This document shows positions 1-8,015 of a stretch of DNA of 28,530 bases, one piece after another (within the stretch, counting starts at the first letter, position 1; each line of letters opens with the position of its first letter). Source of the stretch: Rhodanobacter sp. UBA5168 (GTDB lineage: Bacteria > Pseudomonadota > Gammaproteobacteria > Xanthomonadales > Rhodanobacteraceae). The notes below the pieces were generated by a model. The model was not told the DNA's origin and did no database searches. It was given only the letters and a program-made list of their open reading frames with translations. Position numbers and translations under genes: made by a program. The stretch is taken from assembly GCA_002413455.1 (NCBI GenBank), contig DHXA01000110.1:1-28530 (forward strand), in the 5' to 3' direction.

Positions 1-113
1 TCTATTTCCCGGTCGGCGCGATCGTGCTGTGGTTGATCGGGCAGCTGGCGGTGCTCGGCCCGGCGCTGCGCGCCGCGGCGGTGCCGCCGGTAGTGGCGAC
101 GAGGTCGGTGTGA
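1..113 (+). CDS. ABC transporter permease, B type (B0), C-terminal end only
   Basis: Only the last 36 codons are in the window, read in the frame starting at position 3 and ending with TGA at 111-113. They encode most of the final membrane helix and the tail ALRAAAVPPVVATRSV. This tail is almost identical in the B genes that follow, so this is the last part of another B-type FtsX-domain permease. It shows that the array continues upstream. Nothing can be said about its periplasmic domain. Confidence 0.85.
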   Translation, partial: YFPVGAIVLWLIGQLAVLGPALRAAAVPPVVATRSV

Positions 114-136
114 TGCAGCCAGAGATGGACGTCTGA
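113..136 (+). other. Seven-codon mini-ORF at the B0/A1 junction
   Basis: An ATG overlaps the B0 stop in the arrangement TGATG and opens a frame encoding MQPEMDV, ending 3 nt before the A1 start. A frame of the same length and position lies at 2731-2754. It may only reflect a shared duplicated junction, or it may let ribosomes stay on the mRNA between B and A genes. There is no direct evidence of translation. Confidence 0.25.
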
Positions 137-139
137 ACG

Positions 140-1477
140 ATGTTTGCCTATTACCTCGACCTCGCGTTGCGCAGCCTCAAGCGCAGTCCCGGCCTTACCG
201 CGCTGATGATGCTGGCGATCGGCTTCGGTGTGGCGGCGTCGATGACTACGTGGTCGGTATTCCGTGGTGTGTCTGGCGATCCGATTCCGTGGAAATCGTC
301 GAAGCTGTTCGTGCCGCAGATCGACGTCTGGGGGCCGCAACAGATGTCCGGGCCGGGCGCGCCCGGCGGTGTCCATGAGCCGCCGGATGCATTGGCTTAC
401 GCCGATGCGATGGCACTGATGCACGATCATCGCGCGACCCTGCAGTCGGCGATCTACGCGGTCGCACCGACGGTGTTGCCGACAGGTGCTGCGCGCAGCC
501 CGATCCCGGTGTTCGGGTTCGGCGTCTACGGCGAATTCTTTCCGATGCTGGATGTGCCGTTTCAGTACGGCAGCGGCTGGCCAGCCAGCGACGACAGCGA
601 CGGCGCGCCCGTCATCGTGATCAGCGACGCACTCAACCGGCAGGTGTTCGGCGGCGACAACAGCGTCGGCCGCAATATCAATCTGGATGGCAAGGACTAC
701 CGCGTGATCGGCGTGATGAAGCCGTGGAATCCGCAGCCGATGTTCTTCGACGTGGTCGATACCGGCGGCTTCGGTGGCGACGGTCCGCAGGTGTTCGTGC
801 CGTTGCAGCGCGCCATCGCCAGCGGCATGGAGAACGCCGGTGCAGTCAACTGCCCCAAGGGCGTGCAGCCGGGTGCGGGCGCCACCGGCCTGCAGCAGTC
901 GAACTGCGTGTGGCTCGCCTACATGGTCGAGCTGGACGATGCGCCAGCAGTGCAGAGTTACCGGCAATACCTGGACAACTACGCACGTACCCAGCAGAAG
1001 ATCGGCCGCTTCGACTGGCCGCCGAACAATCGCCTGCGCGGCATGCGCGCGTTTCTGGATTACGAGCATGTCGTGCCGGACGATACCCACGTGTCGCTGC
1101 TGGTGTCGCTGGGTCTGCTGCTGGTCTGTCTGGTGAATACGATGGGCCTGATGTTGGCGAAGTTCCTGCGCCGCAGCGGCGAGATCGGCGTGCGCCGGGC
1201 GCTGGGTGCATCGCGTCGCGCCATCCATGCGCAGTTTCTCACGGAGGCCGCGGTCATCGGTGTCGGTGGCGGCGTACTGGGGCTGTTGCTGACCGCGCTG
1301 GGCGTTGTTTTCGTCAACCGGGTGCTGCCGCCGCGGCTGGCCGATCTGGCGCGCATCGATCCGGCCCTGTTCCTGCTCACCGTGGCGGTGGCGATCATCG
1401 CCAGCGTGCTGGCTGGCGTGTATCCCACCTTTCGTGCGGCGCGCGTGCAGCCCGCATGGCAATTGAAGACGAATTGA
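140..1477 (+). CDS. MacB/FtsX-type ABC transporter permease, A type (A1)
   Basis: This 445-aa inner-membrane permease has MacB architecture without an ATPase domain. A basic amphipathic start (MFAYYLDLALRSLKR) leads into TM1 at about residues 18-42. A large periplasmic domain of about 270 residues follows, with the MacB_PCD-like stretch around FFPMLDVPFQYGSGW and VGRNINLDGKDYRVIGV. Three further helices come after it. The cytoplasmic loop EIGVRRALGA at about 348-357 is the probable coupling helix that contacts the ATPase. Cys238 and Cys256 in the periplasmic domain are matched in four other A proteins and may form a disulfide. A Gly/Pro-rich insertion at about 65-82 is specific to this copy. 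B1 starts 10 bp downstream and is the likely partner. The transported substrate cannot be read from the sequence. Confidence 0.9.
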   Translation: MFAYYLDLALRSLKRSPGLTALMMLAIGFGVAASMTTWSVFRGVSGDPIPWKSSKLFVPQIDVWGPQQMSGPGAPGGVHEPPDALAYADAMALMHDHRATLQSAIYAVAPTVLPTGAARSPIPVFGFGVYGEFFPMLDVPFQYGSGWPASDDSDGAPVIVISDALNRQVFGGDNSVGRNINLDGKDYRVIGVMKPWNPQPMFFDVVDTGGFGGDGPQVFVPLQRAIASGMENAGAVNCPKGVQPGAGATGLQQSNCVWLAYMVELDDAPAVQSYRQYLDNYARTQQKIGRFDWPPNNRLRGMRAFLDYEHVVPDDTHVSLLVSLGLLLVCLVNTMGLMLAKFLRRSGEIGVRRALGASRRAIHAQFLTEAAVIGVGGGVLGLLLTALGVVFVNRVLPPRLADLARIDPALFLLTVAVAIIASVLAGVYPTFRAARVQPAWQLKTN

Positions 1478-1487
1478 GGATGCCACG

Positions 1488-2731
1488 ATGAGACTGCATC
1501 CCATCATTTCCGCTTTGCGAAGGCACAAGGCTGGCGTCCTGCTGATCGTGTTGCAGATCGCGCTGACCCTGGCGATCGTGTGCAATGCCTTCTACGTGAT
1601 CGGTCAGCGCATCGAGCGGGTGAATCGTCCCACCGGTGCCGTCGAGGACGGTCTGATCCGCATATCGCAGACCTGGTTCGGCGCACCCGCCGGGGATGAC
1701 GCCGCGTCGGTGGAGAAGCTCGACGCGCTGCAGCGCACGGACCTGGCCACGCTGCGCAACTTGCCCGACGTGCTCGATGTGGCCGCTTCGACCAGCATGC
1801 CGCTGCAAGGCATGATCTACAGCGGCACGCTCACCTTGAACCCGCGGCAAACCGGTGTGGCGGTGAACGCCGCCTACTACTACGGCGATGAACATCTACG
1901 CCCGACGCTGGGCGTGCGCCTGGTCGCCGGTCGCGATTTCAAGGCCGACGAAATCCTGCATCACGCGCTCACCAGCGACGCCGTATCGCCGGTGATCATT
2001 GTCAGCAAGCCGGTGGCCGACCAGCTGTTTCCAGCGGGCAACGCGCTGGGCAGCACGGTGTATCAGGACGGCAAGCCGGCAACCATCGTCGGCATCGTCG
2101 AGCGCCTGCAGACGCCGACCACCGCGAAGTGGGGCAGCAGCTGGGACTACAACTCGGTACTGGAACCGGTACGTATCGACGGCGCCACGGCCAGCTACGC
2201 GCTACGCGCGCGGCCGGGCCGCGAGCAGGCAGTGATGCGCGCAGCGCGCAAGGCTTTGCTGGCCGTCGATCCCTTGCGCGTGATGCCGGACACCTGGGGC
2301 ATCCAGTCGATATCCCAGATACGCGACAAGATCTACCGTGCCGATCGCGCATGGCGATGGTGATGGGCATCGTCTGCCTGATCCTGGTGGTGGTGACTGC
2401 CGCCGGCATCACCGGCTTGACCAGTTTCTGGGTCGGCCAGCGGCGCAAGCAGATCGGCGTGCGGCGCGCACTCGGTGCGCGCAAGGTCGACATCCTGCAT
2501 TACTTCCAGATCGAGAACCTGCTGATTGCCGGCATCGGCGTGATGCTGGGCGTGCTGCTCGCGCTCGGGCTCAATCTGTGGCTGATGGCGAATTACGAAA
2601 TGACGCGCCTGCCGATTTCCTGGGTACTGGCTGGCGTGCTGACAATGTTGGCGCTCGGTCAGGCCGCGGTATTCGTGCCGGCTCGACGTGCTTCCAACGT
2701 GCCACCGGTGGTGGCGACGAGGTCGGTGTGA
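1488..2731 (+). pseudogene. MacB/FtsX-type permease, B type (B1), interrupted by a frameshift
   Basis: The frame from ATG 1488 encodes TM1 (VLQIALTLAIVCNAFYVI) and the periplasmic domain, then stops at 2361-2363 just after IYRADRA. The rest of the expected protein, with three helices, the coupling loop RKQIGVRRALGA and the tail PPVVATRSV, continues in another frame to the TGA at 2729-2731. Alignment with B2-B6 puts the break at about 2340-2356. It is equivalent to losing one base (or gaining two) near GCATGGCGATG. The downstream part could restart at several ATGs, one of which overlaps the stop (TGATG, 2361-2365), so two half-proteins are possible. A sequencing error would also explain it. 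If real, this is the only broken gene in the array and would leave A1 without an intact adjacent partner. Confidence 0.8.
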
Positions 2732-2754
2732 TGCAACCCATGATTGGAGCGTGA
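2731..2754 (+). other. Seven-codon mini-ORF at the B1/A2 junction
   Basis: The start overlaps the B1 stop (TGATG) and encodes MQPMIGA, ending 3 nt before the A2 ATG. It repeats the layout at 113-136, including the total gap of 26 bp between B and A. It also contains the GGAG that probably serves as the A2 ribosome binding site. A duplicated junction is the simplest explanation. Confidence 0.25.
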
Positions 2755-2757
2755 CGA

Positions 2758-4062
2758 ATGTTTGCCTATTACCTCGACCTGGCATTGCGCAGCCTGAAGC
2801 GCAACAAGGTGCTTACCTCGCTGATGATCCTGGCGCTGGCGCTGGGCATCGGCGCGACGATCACCACGCTGACCGTGCTGCGGCTGCTGTCCGGCGATCC
2901 GCTGCCGCAGAAGAGCGCGCAGCTGTTCTATCCGCAGGTCGATCCGAACGCGAAGGACGGCTACATCGCGGGGCAGACCAAGCCGGATTCGATCATGACC
3001 TATCCCGATGCGATGAATCTGCTGCATGCGCACCGCGGCACACATCAGGCGGCCATGGCATTGACCCAGGCCAAGGTGATGCCGAAGCAGGCCAACGCGC
3101 GACCGTTCTTCAGCGACGCGGTGATGACCACGTCGGATTTCTTCGCGATGTTCGATGCGCCGTTCCAGTACGGCGGCGGCTGGACCGCGGCGGATGACGA
3201 TGGCCGCGCGCAACTGGTGGTGATCGCCGGCTTTCTCAACGACAAGCTGTTTGCGGGCGCCAACAGTGTGGGCCGGATGATCCGCATCGACGACCACGAC
3301 ATGCGCATCAGCGGTGTGCTCAAGCCCTGGGCGCCGCAGCCGCGGTTCTATGCGCAGGATCTCGGCGGGCGCAGCTACGGCGATGGCGATGCGGTGTTCC
3401 TGCCGCTGCAGACGGCACGCGCGATGGAGATGGGGCCGCAGGACACCGAGTGCTATGCGGCGGTTCCCGACATCAGGCACCTCGAGACGGCGCCGTGCGA
3501 GTGGCTGGGCGTGTGGGTAGAGCTCCATGGCGACGAGGCCGTGGCCGGCTACAGGACCTTCCTCGACGGCTACGTGAAGCAGCAGGTGGCGCTGGGCCGT
3601 TTCCAGCGTAGCGAGACGTCGTTGCTGGACTTGATGGGCTGGCTGCGCCAGGAACAGGTGGTGCCTGACGACGTGCGGCTGCAGGCAGGCCTCGCGTTCG
3701 GCTTCCTGCTGATCTGCGTGGTCAACACGGTCGGCCTGTTGCTGGCCAAGTGCCTGCGTCGCTCGCCGGAAATCGGTGTGCGTCGCGCGCTGGGTGCCAC
3801 GCGACGCGAGATATTCACCCAGTTCATGGTCGAGGCCGGCATCGTCGGCCTGGCCGGTGGCGTGCTGGGTCTGCTGTTTGCCGAACTGGGTCTGTTGGGC
3901 ATCCGTCATCAGCCAGCCCAGTACGCCAGCCTCGCGCATCTGGATGCGTCGATGTTCCTGTTCACCTTTGTCGTGGCGCTGGTCGCCAGCCTGGTCGCGG
4001 GCATCCTGCCGGCCTGGCGCGCCTGCGTACTGGCACCGGCCCCACAACTCAAAGCTGCCTGA
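2758..4062 (+). CDS. MacB/FtsX-type ABC transporter permease, A type (A2)
   Basis: This 434-aa permease has TM1 at about 18-42, a periplasmic MacB_PCD-like domain (landmarks FFAMFDAPFQYGGGW and VGRMIRIDDHDMRISGV), then three C-terminal helices. The coupling loop reads EIGVRRALGATRREIF. Its opening codons are close to those of A1 at the DNA level and the first 22 bases are identical, which suggests a recent shared origin of the 5' ends. Cys232 and Cys247 are the candidate periplasmic disulfide, with 14 residues between them. The start at 2758 is supported by a GGAG about 9 nt upstream. B2 begins 7 bp after the stop, the tightest pair in the array. The ATPase partner is not in the window. Confidence 0.9.
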   Translation: MFAYYLDLALRSLKRNKVLTSLMILALALGIGATITTLTVLRLLSGDPLPQKSAQLFYPQVDPNAKDGYIAGQTKPDSIMTYPDAMNLLHAHRGTHQAAMALTQAKVMPKQANARPFFSDAVMTTSDFFAMFDAPFQYGGGWTAADDDGRAQLVVIAGFLNDKLFAGANSVGRMIRIDDHDMRISGVLKPWAPQPRFYAQDLGGRSYGDGDAVFLPLQTARAMEMGPQDTECYAAVPDIRHLETAPCEWLGVWVELHGDEAVAGYRTFLDGYVKQQVALGRFQRSETSLLDLMGWLRQEQVVPDDVRLQAGLAFGFLLICVVNTVGLLLAKCLRRSPEIGVRRALGATRREIFTQFMVEAGIVGLAGGVLGLLFAELGLLGIRHQPAQYASLAHLDASMFLFTFVVALVASLVAGILPAWRACVLAPAPQLKAA

Positions 4063-4069
4063 GGTCGTC

Positions 4070-5299
4070 ATGGAAATCCGCCCAATTTTTGCCAGCCTGC
4101 GCAAGCACCGCATTCCGGCCCTGCTGATCGTGCTGGAGATCGCACTGGCCTGCGCCGTGTTGTGCAACGCCGTGTTCATGATCAGCCAGCGAGTGAGCGA
4201 TATCGGGTTGCCAAGTGCGATCGACGAGCAGGGCCTGGTCAGCGTCACCTTGCGCGGCACCGACGACAAGCTGGTCGCCAGCGAGATTCCGCGCAATCTT
4301 GCCGCGCTGCGCGGCATCGCCGGGGTGCAGCAGGCGGCCATCACCAGCAGCCTGCCGCTCAGTACCAACAACTGGGGCTGGAGCTTCGGCGTGAACCCCG
4401 ATTCGGTCATCGCCAACCAGAAAAACATCAACGTATCGTTGTATTTCATCGGCGAGAACGGCGACAAGGCGCTCGGTTTGCATGTGTTGCAGGGGCGTTT
4501 TTTCAACGGGGACGAGCTGGCCGACAGCAAGTTCGATACCGCGCCGTTGCCAGAGACGCATGCGGTCGTGATGACGCACGCCGCGGCTGAAAATTTCTGG
4601 CCCGGGCAGTCGGCACTGGGCAAGACGATCTATTCCAAGCCGTATTACTACACCGTGGTCGGCGTGGTCGAAGACGTGCTGCGACCCAACGTCTCCACGA
4701 CGAACACGCGCAAATCGTATGACGCCGTGTACTTCCCGATGAGCGCGGCCGGCAGCAAGGGCGCGCTGAGCTATTACATCCTGCGCGGTGCGCCGCAGGA
4801 CCGCGACCGCATCATGCGCGAGGCCGAGCAGAAGCTGGCCGAGCTCAATCCCGGCGCGGTCGCCAAGGGCCAGACCTACATGGACATCCGCGAGAAATAT
4901 TTCGCGAACATGAGCAGCATGGCCTGGATGCTGGTGCTGGTGTGTGTGGTGATGCTGGCGGTGACAGCGTTCGGCATCGTCGGCCTAACCAGTTTCTGGG
5001 TCGGCCAGCGGCGGCGGCAGATCGGCATCCGTCGCGCGGTGGGTGCCACGCGCGGCCACATCATGCAGTACTTCCAGACCGAGAATTTCCTGCTCAGCAC
5101 GGCGGGCGTCGCGCTGGGCATGGTGCTGGCCTTCGGCATCAATATCTATCTGATGCAGCACTACGAGATGTCGCGGATGCCCTGGTACTACCTGCCGGGC
5201 GGTGCGCTGGCGCTGTGGCTGCTGGGGCAGGCGTCGGTATTCGGACCGGCGCAGAAGGCGGCCTCCGTGCCACCGGTAGTCGCGACGAGGTCGGTGTGA
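4070..5299 (+). CDS. MacB/FtsX-type ABC transporter permease, B type (B2)
   Basis: The 409-aa product starts MEIRPIFASLRKHR and runs into TM1 with the B-type signature ALACAVLCNAVF. The open frame extends far upstream, but ATG 4070 matches the starts of the other B genes and has GAGG at 4061-4064. The periplasmic domain occupies about 45-285. The last three helices begin near WMLVLVCVVMLAVTAFG, followed by the coupling loop RRRQIGIRRAVGATRG and the tail PPVVATRSV. It probably forms a heterodimer with A2. A 98-bp palindromic element follows, making the gap to A3 (130 bp) the largest in the array, so expression of pairs 3-6 may differ from that of pairs 1-2. Confidence 0.9.
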   Translation: MEIRPIFASLRKHRIPALLIVLEIALACAVLCNAVFMISQRVSDIGLPSAIDEQGLVSVTLRGTDDKLVASEIPRNLAALRGIAGVQQAAITSSLPLSTNNWGWSFGVNPDSVIANQKNINVSLYFIGENGDKALGLHVLQGRFFNGDELADSKFDTAPLPETHAVVMTHAAAENFWPGQSALGKTIYSKPYYYTVVGVVEDVLRPNVSTTNTRKSYDAVYFPMSAAGSKGALSYYILRGAPQDRDRIMREAEQKLAELNPGAVAKGQTYMDIREKYFANMSSMAWMLVLVCVVMLAVTAFGIVGLTSFWVGQRRRQIGIRRAVGATRGHIMQYFQTENFLLSTAGVALGMVLAFGINIYLMQHYEMSRMPWYYLPGGALALWLLGQASVFGPAQKAASVPPVVATRSV

Positions 5300-5307
5300 T
5301 GCTTTTG

Positions 5308-5406
5308 CTCCCTCCCCTGCGAATGCAGGGAGGGGCTGGGGTGGAGTGCTCTTGATCCGGCGCAAGAGCACCCCCTCCCAACCCTCCCCTGCATTGCAGA
5401 GGGAGG
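5308..5406. repeat. GC-rich palindromic intergenic element (MITE/REP-like)
   Basis: The element is an imperfect inverted repeat of about 98 bp. Its centre is a perfect 9-bp stem (GTGCTCTTG 5346-5354, CAAGAGCAC 5363-5371) with an 8-nt loop. The outer arms carry matching CTCCCTC...TGCAATGCAGG-type sequences. The rest of the stem is runs of C opposite runs of G with a few mismatches. It looks like the short non-coding palindromes scattered between genes in Xanthomonadales; that family assignment is from memory. It sits between B2 and A3, where RNA folding could stabilise, attenuate or cleave the polycistronic mRNA. No second copy is present in this window. Confidence 0.75.
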
Positions 5407-5429
5407 AGACAACCATGGAGTGAATGACG

Positions 5430-6731
5430 ATGTTCGGCTATTACCTCGATCTCGCACTGCGCAGCCTCAAGCGCAACAAGGTGCTGACCGCGCTGATGGT
5501 GATCGCGATCGCCGTCGGCATCGGCGCGAGCATGACCACGCTGACGGTGGTTCACCTGTTGTCCGGCGACCCGATACCAGACAAGAGCGGCGTGCTGTAT
5601 TTCCCGCAGGTCGATCCGGAGAATCCCCCCCGGGCGGACCACACCGAACCGTATCCAGCGATGGACTATCGCTCGGCGATGGACCTGTGGAATGCGCATC
5701 GCGCGGACCGCCAGGCCCTGGTCACCAGCAGTTCGACGAAAGTACGTGCGTCGGATACAGGCAAGCCACCACTGATTCTGAGCCTGCTTTCCACGACCGC
5801 GGATTTCTTTCCGATGTTCGAAGTGCCGTTCCAGTACGGCTCCGGCTGGAGCGCCGAAGATGATGCGCGCCACTCGCACGTGGCGGTGATCTCGCACGAT
5901 CTGAACAACAAGCTGTTCGGCGGCGCCAACAGCGTCGGACGCAGCCTGAGAGTGCGCGACACCGACGTTCGCATCGTCGGTGTACTCAAGCCATGGCGAC
6001 CCACGCCGTTGTTCTACGACCCGTGGAGCCAGAACTTCAGCAAAACCGAAGATGTCTTCGCGCCTTTCACAAGCAGCCTGGAGATCAACGACGGCAACTT
6101 CCAGCCCTATACCTGCTGGCATGTGCCAGACGATACGCGTCATCTGCAGAATGCGGACTGTGTATGGGTCTGGCTGTGGGCGGAACTGGACAGTCCAGCC
6201 AAGGCGCGAGCCTATGCCAGCTTCCTGGCCGACTATGCAGAGCAGCAGAAAACCATGGCGCGATTTGCGACAGGCAAGGATCACGTCCGGCTGCGCAACG
6301 TGATGACACTGCTGACCGCCCGAGGCATGGTGCCGGACGACGTCCGTCTGCAGGCGTGGCTGGCGTTCGCATTTCTCGTCATCTGCCTGTTCAACGCGGT
6401 GGGTCTTCTGCTGGCGAAATTCCTGCGCCGGAGCGGCGAGATCGGCGTGCGCCGCGCGCTCGGCGCGAGCCAACGCGCGATTTTCTCGCAGTGCCTGGTC
6501 GAAGCCGGCGTGATCGGTCTGCTGGGCGGCTTCTTCGGCTGGCTGCTGACCCTGTTGGGCCTGTGGCTGGTGCGGCAGCAACCGGTGGACTACGCCCATC
6601 TGGCACATGTGGATACCGCCATGTTCTTTGCCACCTTCGCGACCGCCGTCGCGGCGAGCCTGCTGGCCGGATTGATCCCCGCGCTGCGGGCCAGTCGCGT
6701 GGCTCCCGGTTGGCAACTCAAGGCGCTGTGA
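5430..6731 (+). CDS. MacB/FtsX-type ABC transporter permease, A type (A3)
   Basis: The product is 433 aa from ATG 5430 (MFGYYLDLALRSLKR). An ATG two codons earlier, at 5424, lies only 3 nt from the GGAG at 5417-5420, whereas 5430 has 9-nt spacing and matches the paralogues, so 5430 is preferred. The layout is TM1 at about 18-42, then a periplasmic domain with FFPMFEVPFQYGSGW and VGRSLRVRDTDVRIVGV. Three helices flank EIGVRRALGASQRAIF. Cys229 and Cys244 correspond to the cysteine pair of A2 with identical spacing, and the two proteins are closely similar throughout. It is the first gene after the palindromic element. B3 follows 11 bp downstream. Confidence 0.9.
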   Translation: MFGYYLDLALRSLKRNKVLTALMVIAIAVGIGASMTTLTVVHLLSGDPIPDKSGVLYFPQVDPENPPRADHTEPYPAMDYRSAMDLWNAHRADRQALVTSSSTKVRASDTGKPPLILSLLSTTADFFPMFEVPFQYGSGWSAEDDARHSHVAVISHDLNNKLFGGANSVGRSLRVRDTDVRIVGVLKPWRPTPLFYDPWSQNFSKTEDVFAPFTSSLEINDGNFQPYTCWHVPDDTRHLQNADCVWVWLWAELDSPAKARAYASFLADYAEQQKTMARFATGKDHVRLRNVMTLLTARGMVPDDVRLQAWLAFAFLVICLFNAVGLLLAKFLRRSGEIGVRRALGASQRAIFSQCLVEAGVIGLLGGFFGWLLTLLGLWLVRQQPVDYAHLAHVDTAMFFATFATAVAASLLAGLIPALRASRVAPGWQLKAL

Positions 6732-6742
6732 GGAGAACGCAT

Positions 6743-7960
6743 ATGCAGATTCAACCCGTACTTGCTGCACTGCGCCGCCACCGTCTCGCCACGTTGCTGA
6801 TAGCGATGGAGATCGCATTGGCGTGCGCGGTGCTGTGCAACGCGTGTTTCCTGGTCGTCCAGCGCTGGAAACTGATCCAGACAAACAGTGGTGTCGACGA
6901 AAGCTCGCTGGCCGTTCTGACGGTCAATGGTTTCGAGCCGAATCAGGTCACCGACCTCAACGCCCGCATGCTCAACGGCTTGCGCGCCCTGCCGGGGATG
7001 CAATCGGTCAGCTTGATTAACCAGGTGCCTTTCGGACCGCAAGTGGGTGCCGCGGGCATTTCGCTCGACCAGGGCAGTTTCACGAACACGATCGGTGTCG
7101 TGGACTTCGTGCTGGCGGGCCCCGGTACGTTCCAGGCACTGGGCCTGAAGCTGGTCGAAGGGAGCCTGCCGTCGGCAGACGATTATCTTCTAGCCACCAA
7201 TTTAGCTCCGCCGGACGCGCGGGTGCTGGTGAGCCGTGCATTGGCGGATCACGCCTGGCCTGGCCAGAGTCCGCTGGGCAAGGAATTCTGGTGCGACAAG
7301 TTGCATTTCCGCGTGATCGGTGTCGTCGATCATCTGGCACGCGCGCATCCTCACGACTGGGGCGCACAGTCAGTGGAGTGGACGGTGTTCACTCCTGCAC
7401 AGCCGGGGGGATCCCTGGCCGGCACGTACCTCTTGCGGGCCAGCCCGGACGAGTTGCCGCGCGTGCTGCGCGCTGCGCGCGACGCCGTGCCGAAAATTGC
7501 ACCGGACGTGGTGCTGGATCAGGAGAATAGCCAGACCATCGACGATCTGCGCACCGACTACTTCAAGTCCGACCGCATCATGATCGACCTGTTGATCGGC
7601 GTGATCGTCACCATGCTCGGCGTCACTGCGCTCGGCATTGTCGGCCTGGCCAGCTTCTGGGTGCAGCAGCGGCGGCGGCAGATCGGCATCCGCCGTGCGA
7701 TCGGCGCCACGCGGGGCGACATCCTGCGCTACTTCCAGACCGAGAATTTCCTGATCGTCACGTTCGGCATCGTGCTGGGCATGGCGCTGGCGTATGCGCT
7801 GAACCTGCTGCTGATGACGCACTACGAACTGCCGCGCCTGCCGCTGTATTACCTGCCGATCGGTGCGCTGGTGCTGTGGGGGCTGGGCCAGCTGGCCGTG
7901 CTCGGACCGGCACTGCGCGCGGCGGCGGTGCCGCCGGTGGTGGCGACGCGGTCGGTCTGA
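6743..7960 (+). CDS. MacB/FtsX-type ABC transporter permease, B type (B3)
   Basis: The 405-aa product begins MQIQPVLAALRRHR at ATG 6743, with AGGAGA at 6731-6736 as the ribosome binding site. This start is well inside a longer open frame. TM1 carries ALACAVLCNACFLV. The periplasmic domain has the typical LVSRALADHAWPGQSPLGKEF stretch around 160-180. The C-terminal half has three helices, the coupling loop RRRQIGIRRAIGATRGDI, and FQTENFLI, shared with B2 and B5. It is the shortest complete B protein. Its likely partner is A3, and it groups with pairs 1, 2 and 5 rather than 4 and 6. A 55-bp spacer follows, in which I see no clear promoter or terminator. Confidence 0.9.
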   Translation: MQIQPVLAALRRHRLATLLIAMEIALACAVLCNACFLVVQRWKLIQTNSGVDESSLAVLTVNGFEPNQVTDLNARMLNGLRALPGMQSVSLINQVPFGPQVGAAGISLDQGSFTNTIGVVDFVLAGPGTFQALGLKLVEGSLPSADDYLLATNLAPPDARVLVSRALADHAWPGQSPLGKEFWCDKLHFRVIGVVDHLARAHPHDWGAQSVEWTVFTPAQPGGSLAGTYLLRASPDELPRVLRAARDAVPKIAPDVVLDQENSQTIDDLRTDYFKSDRIMIDLLIGVIVTMLGVTALGIVGLASFWVQQRRRQIGIRRAIGATRGDILRYFQTENFLIVTFGIVLGMALAYALNLLLMTHYELPRLPLYYLPIGALVLWGLGQLAVLGPALRAAAVPPVVATRSV

Positions 7961-8015
7961 GTCTTACGTCCCATCGCGCATGCGGTGGATCTGCACGGTA
8001 CAAAGGAATGGATGG

